10,447 bases of DNA from Willaertia magna (GCA_902984215.1 CADWAF010000489.1:1-10447), one strand, 5' to 3'; positions 1 through 6,959 are shown, counted from the stretch's first letter. Translations and numbers: made by a program. Notes: a model not told the origin generated them from the sequence alone.

Positions 1-324
1 TAATTAGATTATAAAAATTGTAATCAAAATCAAGTTATCTGCTCTCTTGATAATAAATAATTATAATAAAAAAAATTTTTTTTTAAAAATACAAATGATA
101 GTCTTTTATTTTAAATAAAATTTATTTTTTTAAATTTTTTAATTTCACTAAAAAAAACCCCTTATTTTTTGCCTTTTTTGCATGCCCAGTAAAGTCGCTT
201 AAAATTAAATAACGTTTTTTTAAATTTTTACAATAAAAAAATTAAATCTTTATAAAAATTAAAATATGAAAAACATTATTTAACAATATGTTATTGATCT
301 AGTATATAATTATTAAATAATATT
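1..324 (+). repeat. Left arm of the fold-back inverted repeat
   Basis: Pairs with 373-695. It starts with TAATTAGATTA and carries the block GCATGCCCAGTAAAGTCGCT at 180-199, next to a run of C then T-rich sequence (about 158-180). The arm is otherwise A/T homopolymer-rich. The subterminal GC-containing block is the natural candidate for a transposase-binding site, but that is inference. Confidence 0.85.
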
Positions 325-372
325 CGTTCAGTTATATTATAGTGTTGTACAAAATAATTTTAATATTGAGCT

Positions 373-695
373 AATATTATTAATAATTATAAACCAGATC
401 AATAACATATAGTTAAATGATGCTTTTTATATTTTAAATGTTTTAAATAATTGATTTTTTTATTGTAAAAATTTAAAAAATCATTATTTAATTTTAAGCG
501 ACTTTACTGGGCATGCAAAAAAGGCAAAAAGTAAGGGGTTTTTTTTAGTGAAATTAAAAAATTTAAAAAAACAAATTTTATTTAAAATGAATGACTGTTA
601 TTTGTATTTAAAAAAAAATATTTTTTTTATTATAATTATTTATTATTAAGAGAGCAGATTACTTGATTTTGATTACAATTTTTGTAATCTAATTA
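373..695 (-). repeat. Right arm of the fold-back inverted repeat
   Basis: Reverse-complement partner of 1-324. The GC block reappears here in inverted orientation at 497-516 without a mismatch, whereas the AT-rich flanks differ at scattered sites. The arm ends at 695, just before a stretch (699 onward) with no partner inside the window. Confidence 0.85.
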
Positions 696-901
696 TATCT
701 GGTCATCCCACATTGTAAATAGTTGATAAATCTTATAACTCAATACACCTAGGTATCAAATCTTCCATCCTATTGTTTATTAGAATAGACTATTAATCTG
801 GTAACACTTATTATTTAGTCCCGCAGTAACACTTACCATTGTAATTAATTTTGTAAAGTTTTAATTAATAAAAGTGTTAGTAAAATCGTTTGTTGTTGAG
901 G
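696..901. other. Unassigned AT-rich gap between fold-back element and retroelement copy 1
   Basis: No gene is visible in these 206 bases. The word TAACACTT occurs twice (about 802-809 and 827-834), with AAGTGTTA in inverted orientation near 872-879. The last bases before the retroelement are GTTTGTTGTTGAGG (888-901). This is the genomic flank of the 3' end of copy 1. Confidence 0.6.
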
Positions 902-1025
902 ATTTGAATCTCTGTGACAACTAGCTCTGAGAAGAGCTAGTTATCTCACAACAAACATAGGTCGGATCAGGCACTGGTCCTAACAAATTGACCTCAATAG
1001 GAAACATAGTTGGGTGGGTGGGTGG
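902..1025 (-). repeat. 3'-terminal tail B of copy 1
   Basis: A 124-bp segment found only at the 3' end of each element (again at 5529-5652), between R1 and flanking DNA. It is much less AT-biased than its surroundings. It holds a hairpin with a 10-bp stem and GAGA loop (919-942), a second hairpin at 964-980 flanked by AGGTC and GACCT (959-963 and 990-994), and a G-run array, GGGTGGGTGGGTGG (1012-1025). It differs from the copy 2 tail at four sites (941, 982, 986, 987), with copy 1 carrying A or T each time. The role is unknown; it could be a 3' recognition or recombination end. Confidence 0.85.
919..942. other. Hairpin with GAGA loop in tail B (copy 1)
   Basis: AACTAGCTCT, GAGA, AGAGCTAGTT: a perfect 10-bp stem with a four-base loop of GNRA type if transcribed from the plus strand. 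The same hairpin occurs in copy 2 at 5546-5569 with one base changed near the stem end. It lies about 17 bp inside the element's 3' terminus, a plausible place for a recombinase or reverse-transcriptase recognition structure. Confidence 0.75.
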
Positions 1026-1193
1026 TATTAACACTAAGCAATCTTATGAAGATTGTAATACTTGTATGAGTATTTTTTAGTGGAAAGCCATTGAGTAATA
1101 AAAACTACAAAAGTAGTTGTTTATATACTCAGCTTTTCCGCCAATTCTTACTTCTTGTAAACAAAGAAGTTACATGTTTACATGAACTTCTAA
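1026..1193 (-). repeat. Direct repeat R1 (3' R of copy 1)
   Basis: A 168-bp repeat shared by R1 (1026-1193), R2 (5341-5508), R3 (5653-5820) and R4 (9968-10135), all in the same orientation. R1 differs from R2 and R3 at four sites, all C/G to T/A. Unlike the 5' R, it is followed in the coding direction by tail B rather than by genomic DNA. It holds a TATA-like motif on the minus strand (about 1120-1127), so transcription from the 3' R is conceivable. Confidence 0.93.
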
Positions 1194-1220
1194 TGTTTAA
1201 CACAAAAGAAGTAGAATTGG
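1141..1220. repeat. Inverted repeat spanning the inner border of R1
   Basis: CCAATTCTTACTTCT at 1141-1155, inside R1, is matched in inverted orientation by AGAAGTAGAATTGG at 1207-1220, just beyond the R1 border at 1193 and downstream of the recombinase stop codon. Copy 2 has the same arrangement at 5768-5847. It exists only at the 3' R, because the second arm is internal element sequence. Confidence 0.65.
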
Positions 1221-1228
1221 CTGTAAAA

Positions 1229-2332
1229 CTAATGGGTTTGGTCTCGCATTATTTTGTTAGAGAGGTCTCTTCTAATGAGTTGACACCTTCTGATGTATCT
1301 GTTTTTAGTAGCCGATGCCTATCTACCTGCAAATTCTACCATTTCTATAGATTCTCCTGCTGCAATTAATTGTGAGGCTGCACCAATTCTAAGGGAATGG
1401 CCAAATACATGTCTATTGCTACCTCCAAAACTTGCTACTTTCTTAACCACTTCAGAAATAAACGAGGTAGGTAGGTATTCATTGTTATTGTATTTAGTAA
1501 ACAATGGATCGTTCTTCTTTTTGTTTACACACAATTTTAAGTATTCCTTAATAATCCTCACTGGGCACAGCAGATCATCTTTCACTGGTTCAATAGGAAT
1601 ACCATCTGTGTCATCACCATCTTGGTCTGTTTTATACCATTGGACAAAAATTGTTATAAAACCACTTTCAGGTTTGTCAAAAACTAACTGGTTAAGTGAA
1701 ATTTCACATATTTCTCTTGGTCTACATAAACATCTGAGACCTACAGCAATAATTGCAGCAAACATTCTCCAGTAGAAAGCTTGTTCTAATGTGTTAAAAT
1801 CACTAAGTAGTCTATTTTCCAACCAATGTTTAAGACAGTGAACCGGGAAAGCCTCTCTTTTAAGCTTTTCTTTTAGGAGTCTTTTGTGATATTTAACCCC
1901 TGCTTTCTTAATGCCTGAAAGTCTGTCTTACCACTCAAACTGAAAGTTATTCCTGTTAGCAAAAAACTGAACTGTAGGTTTAAATAAAGCTATAACGGCA
2001 CTTCTACCTATAGAAATAAGGTGAGAAATAAACAGTTCGTTAGTTTTTAATTTACCTAACTCTAATAAGAACCAGAAGCAGAAACCTTCGTATAGCTTAA
2101 ACACTCTACTATAATTCTTAAATGTACTAGGTGCAATTTGATTTTCAATAAGGAAAGTGTTAATCTTGTTATAACTTAATATCTGTTCCCATCTATTTGA
2201 ACAGCTACTAGATTCCATGACAAGTTCTTCAATACCTCTTCTGAGAAATGTGTTATAACCTCTTGTCTTAGAACCTCTCTCCAATTTAATGCAATCCTCA
2301 AGAGAATTGGAAACCAAGGTGCTGACACCCAT
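1229..2332 (-). pseudogene. Tyrosine recombinase (YR integrase) of copy 1, two premature stops
   Basis: A 368-codon frame from ATG at 2332 to TAG at 1229. Residues about 50-150 resemble a core-binding domain. The catalytic domain follows, with Arg204 in LCRPREI, His312-x-x-Arg315 in GHSLRIGAAS, the AGR(W) position at 335-338 and the nucleophile Tyr346 in KNRYIR. The enzyme would integrate a circular cDNA without target duplication. Two stops interrupt the frame: TAA at 1928-1930 (copy 2 has a Ser codon) and TAG at 1319-1321, which is TGG in copy 2 and removes the end bearing the catalytic Tyr. The start overlaps the end of pol by 157 nt in the -1 frame. Upstream in-frame sequence exists, but it shadows pol, so 2332 is preferred; the same ATG is kept in copy 2. 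The DIRS-type YR identity is strong. Confidence 0.9.
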
Positions 2333-4215
2333 TTTGGAACTATAATTACCCCTTTCGCTTTCGACTTTATAATGTGAAGGAGTACTGGTTGGATCATCCC
2401 AAAAGGTGGTGCTATGAAATTGAGCTCCACTAGATTCCAGAATTCCTTTAGGGCATCGTTGTTGTGGTTCCAAGAATTGAACCTTACTAGATGAGTGTTC
2501 TCCTTTGTTGCAAATCGATCCCAAACAAAAGGACCATATAGACGGTTTAGCTCCATAAACAGTTCTTTCGTTGTTTGCCATTCCCCCTTGTTGAATCTTG
2601 AAAGGAAGTCTGGGATTACATTCAGTTCTGAGGGAATGTATTGCACTTTCCTTATGAGCCAATTATTCATAAAACACACTTTCCAAATTTCTTTGGCTAT
2701 CTCTGTTAAGGATGCTATCTTCCCATAACCCTTCCTTAAGTAGGACATTGCAACCATGTTGTCTATTCTGAACAGAAACTGTGTTCCCTCTGGGAATGAC
2801 TTCTCCTGAGCTGCTAATTGAAGAATCTTTAAAACTGTTTTCAGTTCTTTTTCGTTTATATGTACTATTTCCTCTGAATCTTCCCATTCCCCAATAAACA
2901 TCTGATTGTTCGTTACAGCACCATACCCCGTTAGTGAGGAATTCGTAGCTATCACAGTAAGGTTCGTTTCTAGCTCTAAGGAGATTGTTTTGTCCATAAG
3001 AATTGTCTTCTTTATAACCAAAAGGTCCTTTAAGGCACCACTGTTTATAATCATTAATCTGTTGTAGTCCATAGAGCTTTGCAGAACTGACAACATGTTC
3101 TTCCTTAATCTCCATAGGAGTGAACCAATGATTGGGATAACCGAATTTATGAATTTCAACTTTCCAATTAGTTTGGCTACCTTTTTCAATTTTATCTTTA
3201 TTCTGTTCTGACCCTTCCAAATAAATTTCTCTATCATTGAAATAATTTGAGTCCTCTTGTCTAAAGGGATAGATAGGACCCCTTGAATTAAATTTATTGT
3301 GAGTCCCAAATATTCCAATGATTGTGTTGGGATCAGGATACTCTTCTCGTATTGTATAATCCAACCCAAATCCTGAAGTAGGTTGATAACAGTGTTCGTG
3401 TGTATTAAGCAGGTGTTCTGACTTTCTGCTACAATCAAGAGGTCGTCTATATAGACAAAAATCATAATTCCTTGATTTCTCAACACTCTGATTGGTTCTT
3501 TCATGATTCTTGTAAAGAGTTGAGGCGCTAAATTCAGTTCAAAAGGAAGGACATTGAAACAGTAAGTCTTCTCCTTCCACTTGAATCCTAATAGGTTCCT
3601 TGAATTCTAATAAATTAAAACATGAAAATAACCTTTCTTTAAATCTAACTTTGTCATCCACCAACCTTTTTTCAAGAATTTTATTATCATAGTAAGCGTG
3701 TCCAGTTTGAAATGCACCGGGTTCAGTCCCCTGTTCACCTTTCTCAAGTCCAAGATCAGTCTGAACTGATCCGAACCCTTTTTTAGAACTAAGTGAACCG
3801 GGTTCAGAACCACGTTCTCGTTTAAGGAAATTACTTTTTCTAAAATCATTGTATCCATTTCCTTGTCCATCCACGCTATCTCTTTTAGTTGATTGATTGT
3901 GTTGTTTCCGAAGTTTCTCCACTTCGCTTCGTCCGAATTGAGGATAATCTCATAACGAATCCAGTTCACTATCATGTCTGGTGAACCAATTTCCTTCCAC
4001 CTTTTGTGGAACATACTCAACCTTCCTGCTATTATAGAGTTATTGTTGATTGGAACTATTACTGAGATTACTCCCATTATTGTTGCTGTTTTTGTAATTT
4101 TTATTATTATTATTGGGCTTTTGTTTCTTAACATTATTGTTAAAGTTATTATTATATTTACTTTTATCTGCATTACCTCTTTTGTTACTATGGTGCACTT
4201 GAGAACTAGCAGCAT
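2176..4215 (-). pseudogene. Pol polyprotein of copy 1: RT, RNase H, Dam-like methyltransferase; one premature stop
   Basis: A 680-codon frame from ATG 4215 to TAA 2176. RT: upstream motif around 68-90, first Asp in TKLDLKKGYFH (Asp191), then FVYIDD with Asp257-Asp258. RNase H: first acidic site near 425, Glu about 457, IDN with Asp485, PDFLSR with Asp536. A methyltransferase-like domain of the DIRS type follows, with GPFVWDRFAT, RFNSW and an APPF motif at 602-605, related to the (D/N)PP(Y/F) signature of N6-adenine methylases. Lesions: TAG at 3607-3609 (codon 203; CAG in copy 2), PFEL where copy 2 and the family have PFGL, and Asn425 where the first RNase H Asp is expected. The first ~57 codons overlap gag in the +1 frame and are probably not conserved protein; internal initiation (for example Met68) or frameshifting is possible. 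Confidence 0.92.
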
Positions 4216-5290
4216 TATTAGTTTTTTGAACTAATGTTTTTGCTAAGTTGTCCTCTTGCTGTTCTTTAATTTTCTTGGCTATTTTCTTTTCCAAGGCATG
4301 TTCTAACGGGTCCTCATATATGTAATCGTTAAGGATTTCTAAACCAGCTGCCATGTTACCCCTTTTTGCACCAGATTTAATTGTAACCTTTCTAAGAGCT
4401 GATAATAAAGCAGCTAATTCCCCTAATTCTACTTTGGCGGTAAGGTCAATTGTTCTAAGAGCAGCAATTTGAATTCTGCCCAACCAATTATACATAAGGA
4501 AATCTAGTTTCATAGATTCTGCCTTAAGTTCTTTACACTCAGTAGTGAGAAAGAGTCTAATATAGTCTGGGTTAGATAAAGCCCCGCTATATTTTCTAAG
4601 GAGTTCACTAATACGATTGTTGAAGTCAGTTTCAGTCTTGAAACTATTACTGATTTGTACTTTGCTTTGCATCCATAAACTTAATAACTGTTTTACATTG
4701 AGCTTTTCAATTTCCTCAACTGCAAAACCAAATTTCACTAAGTCCTGAGCTATGTTAATACAATCATCAGCAATGGAAGGATTAAAGTTAAGATTAACTT
4801 CTTTATCTTCCTCTTCCTCATTATTATTTTCACCAGTAACGTTAGCATTAGTGTTTGTATTATTTCTGTTGCTAACATTGTTAATTAAGTTTAACAGTTC
4901 CTCAGTTTCATTGTTATTACTGGGGTTCCTGTTTGTATTTAAGTTTTGATTAGTACCTTGGTTGTTGGCGAGCAAATTTAATATTTGCTGTTGTTGTAAA
5001 AGGATAAGACCAAGATCAACTTGATTGTTGGTTGGAATCGTATTAGATGAAGAAACATTGTTGGTTGGGATTGTATTAGATGAAGATGCATTATTATTGT
5101 TGGAACCAGAACCACCTACACTACTAATGTTAGGCCACAACGCAATAGATGGATTCATGAGATTACCTAGGCCATTATTTGGTAAACCAGAGTTAAGACC
5201 TCCTAATCCAGTGTTACTTGTGCCTAAAGTTCTATTAGAAGAACCAGGTAATCTAGAATCGCTGACGTTGTCTGAATCGTTTTGAGACAT
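4040..5290 (-). CDS. Gag-like protein of copy 1, intact frame
   Basis: A 416-residue open frame from ATG 5290 (MSQNDSDN) to TAA 4040, with no interruption. The N-terminal ~170 residues are Asn/Ser-rich and include an 11-residue tandem repeat (SSSNTIPTNN). Residues about 170-345 form a less biased, probably helical region (from CINIAQDL to KKIAKKIKE), likely the multimerising part. The C-terminus is basic and Asn-rich (KKQKPNNNNK), suited to RNA binding. No CCHC zinc knuckle is seen. It is the first ORF of the transcript, where DIRS-type elements carry their Gag-like protein; function is assigned by position and composition. A longer frame to 5356 needs a non-ATG start inside R2 and is not preferred. 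This is the only protein of either copy still intact. Confidence 0.85.
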   Translation of the reverse strand: MSQNDSDNVSDSRLPGSSNRTLGTSNTGLGGLNSGLPNNGLGNLMNPSIALWPNISSVGGSGSNNNNASSSNTIPTNNVSSSNTIPTNNQVDLGLILLQQQQILNLLANNQGTNQNLNTNRNPSNNNETEELLNLINNVSNRNNTNTNANVTGENNNEEEEDKEVNLNFNPSIADDCINIAQDLVKFGFAVEEIEKLNVKQLLSLWMQSKVQISNSFKTETDFNNRISELLRKYSGALSNPDYIRLFLTTECKELKAESMKLDFLMYNWLGRIQIAALRTIDLTAKVELGELAALLSALRKVTIKSGAKRGNMAAGLEILNDYIYEDPLEHALEKKIAKKIKEQQEDNLAKTLVQKTNNAASSQVHHSNKRGNADKSKYNNNFNNNVKKQKPNNNNKNYKNSNNNGSNLSNSSNQQ

Positions 5291-5311
5291 AGTTTGTATG
5301 CAGTAGTAATT

Positions 5312-5346
5312 TGTATTATTTATTGTATTATTTATTGTATTATTAA
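5312..5346. repeat. 12-bp tandem repeat in the gag leader, copy 1
   Basis: TGTATTATTTAT is repeated nearly three times between R2 and the gag start codon and runs into the edge of R2. On the coding strand it reads as AATAAATAATAC units in the 5' untranslated leader. Copy 2 has the identical array at 9939-9973. A processing or spacing role is possible but not shown. Confidence 0.7.
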
Positions 5347-5508
5347 CACCAAGCAATCTTATGAAGATTGTAATACTTGTGTGAGTATTTTTTAGTGGAA
5401 AGCCATTGAGTAATAAAAACTACAAAAGTAGTTGTTTATATACTCAGCTTTCCCGCCAATTCTTACTTCTTGTAAACAAAGAAGTTACATGTTTACATGA
5501 ACTTCCAA
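5341..5508 (-). repeat. Direct repeat R2 (5' R of copy 1)
   Basis: 168 bp, base-for-base identical to R3 (5653-5820). It forms the 5' terminus of copy 1 and ends at CCAA (5508). Near that terminus there are two overlapping inverted repeats: ACTTCTT/AAGAAGT (5465-5471 and 5479-5485) and GAAGTTaCATG/CATGAACTTC (5481-5505). A small hairpin, AACTAC-AAAA-GTAGTT, lies at 5418-5433. The clustered palindromes near the end resemble a recombinase-binding region. Confidence 0.93.
5435..5442 (-). promoter_or_regulatory. TATA-like element in R2
   Basis: The minus strand reads TATATAAA, about 66-73 bp inside the 5' terminus and about 145 bp upstream of the gag ATG. It is the only strong TATA-like sequence in R, so a Pol II start about 30 bp downstream (around 5405) is a reasonable guess. 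The same motif occurs in the other three R copies. Confidence 0.5.
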
Positions 5509-5528
5509 AGTTATGTTGTAAAATTACA
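5509..5528. other. 20-bp spacer between the two retroelement copies
   Basis: AGTTATGTTGTAAAATTACA lies between the 5' end of copy 1 and the 3' end of copy 2. It has no match at the corresponding positions outside the pair (882-901 and from 10136). It is either residual host target DNA or a junction sequence carried by a circular intermediate. Confidence 0.7.
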
Positions 5529-5652
5529 ATTTGAATCTCTGTGACAACTAGCTCTGAGAAGAGCTAGCTATCTCACAACAAACATAGGTCGGATCAGGCA
5601 CTGGTCCTGACAGGTTGACCTCAATAGGAAACATAGTTGGGTGGGTGGGTGG
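5529..5652 (-). repeat. 3'-terminal tail B of copy 2
   Basis: The equivalent of 902-1025, with four substitutions. It keeps the GAGA-loop hairpin (5546-5569), the second hairpin (5591-5607) and the G-run array ending at 5652. At all four differences copy 2 has C or G, so in this part copy 2 is the less decayed copy, the reverse of the pol region. Confidence 0.85.
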
Positions 5653-5820
5653 TATTAACACCAAGCAATCTTATGAAGATTGTAATACTTGTGTGAGTAT
5701 TTTTTAGTGGAAAGCCATTGAGTAATAAAAACTACAAAAGTAGTTGTTTATATACTCAGCTTTCCCGCCAATTCTTACTTCTTGTAAACAAAGAAGTTAC
5801 ATGTTTACATGAACTTCCAA
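5653..5820 (-). repeat. Direct repeat R3 (3' R of copy 2)
   Basis: Identical over all 168 bases to R2, which lies on the other side of the 20-bp spacer and tail B. The minus-strand TATA-like motif is at 5747-5754. The inverted repeat reaching past its inner border is at 5768-5847. Confidence 0.93.
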
Positions 5821-5855
5821 TGTTTAACACAGAAGAAGTAGAATTGGCTGTAAAA

Positions 5856-6959
5856 CTAATGGGTTTGGTCCCGCATTATTTTGTTAGAGAGGTCTCTCCT
5901 AATGAGTTGAGACCTTCTGATATATCTGTTTTTAGCAGCCGATGCCCATCTACCTGCAAATCCTACCATTTCTATAGATTCTCCTGCTGCAATTAATTAT
6001 GAGGCTGCACCAATTCTAAGGGGATGGCCAGATACATGTCTATTGCTACCTCCAAAACTTGCTACTTTCTTAACTACTTCAGAAATAAACGAGGTAGGTA
6101 GGTATTCATTGTTATTGTATTTAGTAAACAATGGATCATTCTTCTTTTTGTTTACACACAATTTTAAGTATTCCTTAATAATCCTCACTGGGCACAGTAG
6201 ATTATCTTTAACTGGTTCAATAGGAATACCATCTGTGTCATCACCATCTTGGTCTGTTTTATACCATTGGACAAAAATTGTTATAAAACCACTTTCAGGT
6301 TTGTCAAAAGCTAACTGGTTAAGTGAAATTTCACATATTTCTCTTAGTCTACATAAACATCTGAGACCTACAGCAATAATTACAGCAAACATTCTCCAGT
6401 AGAAAGCTTGTTCTAATATGTTAAAATCACTAAGTAGTCTATTTTCCAACCAATGTTTAAGACAGTGAACCGGGAAAGCCTTTCTTTTAAGTTTTCCTTT
6501 TAAAAGTCTTTTGTGATATTTAACCTCTGCTTTCTTAATGCCTGAAAGTCTGTTTGACTACTCAAACTGAAAATTATTCCTGTTAGCGAAAAACTAAACT
6601 GCAGGTTTAAATAAAGCTATAACAGCACTTTTATTTATAGAAATAAGGTGAGAAATAAATAGTTTGTTAATTTCCAATTTACTTAACTCTAATAAGAACC
6701 AGAAGCAGAAACCTTTGTATAGCTTAAATACTCTACTATAATTCTTAAATATACTAGGTGCAATTTGATTTTCAATAAGGAAAGTGTTAATCTTGTTATA
6801 ACTTAATATTTGTTCCCATCTATTTGAACAGCTACTAGATTCCATAACAAGTTCTTCAATACCTCTTTTAAGAAATGTATTATAATTTCTTGTTTTAGAA
6901 CCTCTCTCCAATTTAATGCAATCCTCGAGAGAATTGGAAACCAAGGTGCTGACACCCAT
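5856..6959 (-). pseudogene. Tyrosine recombinase of copy 2, three premature stops
   Basis: A 368-codon frame (ATG 6959 to TAG 5856), the same length as in copy 1. It retains the catalytic Arg in LCRLREI, His-x-x-Arg in GHPLRIGAAS, the AGRWAS box and the Tyr in KNRYIR, so in this C-terminal part it is better preserved than copy 1, where AGRW is cut. Stops: TAG 6594-6596 (CAG in copy 1), TAG 6558-6560 (TGG in copy 1) and TAA 5997-5999 (CAA in copy 1). All fit C-to-T or G-to-A change. The frame overlaps the end of pol by 157 nt as in copy 1. Confidence 0.9.

Larger units (their letters stand above)
1..695. mobile_element. Fold-back (long inverted repeat) element, non-coding
   Basis: The first 695 bases form one large imperfect palindrome: bases 1-324 match the reverse complement of 373-695, with scattered substitutions and small indels, around a 48-bp AT-rich centre (325-372). 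No ORF of useful size lies inside, so it looks like a fold-back element or a long palindromic MITE moved by a transposase encoded elsewhere. Base 1 already pairs with 695, and the next bases (696-698, TAT) could continue the arm, so the true left end may lie outside the window and no target-site duplication can be tested. The only GC-rich part is a block present in both arms (about 164-199 and 497-532). The family is not recognised. The inverted repeat is certain; its mobility is inferred. Confidence 0.75.
902..5508 (-). mobile_element. YR retrotransposon copy 1 (DIRS/PAT/Ngaro order), largely intact
   Basis: A 4607-bp element coding on the minus strand. From its 5' end: repeat R2, leader, Gag-like ORF, Pol ORF (RT, RNase H, methyltransferase-like domain), tyrosine recombinase, repeat R1, tail B. 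The boundaries are where similarity to copy 2 stops abruptly: 902 against 5529 on the left and 5508 against 10135 on the right. There is no aspartic protease or DDE integrase; a tyrosine recombinase replaces them, which defines the order. YR elements typically make no target-site duplication, and none is seen. The domain set with a methyltransferase and direct repeats fits the PAT/Kangaroo side of the order best. Three premature stops make this copy non-autonomous as it stands. Confidence 0.93.

Noticed and set aside
888..960. Genuine tRNA gene at the copy 1 left junction
   Set aside because: A B-box-like word and an acceptor-like stem are seen, but no proper D arm or anticodon arm, and the T-stem pairs poorly. 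Kept only as a low-interest finding.
1293..1775. Plus-strand ORFs opposite the retroelement genes (also near 4752, 5025, 6043 and 9379)
   Set aside because: They are antisense shadows of YR and gag. They have low-complexity or unrecognisable translations and no conserved domain.
2333..2662. YR reading frame extended upstream to 2662
   Set aside because: The extension lies inside the conserved pol methyltransferase region in another frame. In copy 2 the open stretches in this frame are broken up and 6959 (equivalent of 2332) is the retained ATG.
5291..5356. Gag start upstream of 5290
   Set aside because: It would need a TTG codon inside R2; the first ATG in frame is at 5290 and is conserved at 9917.
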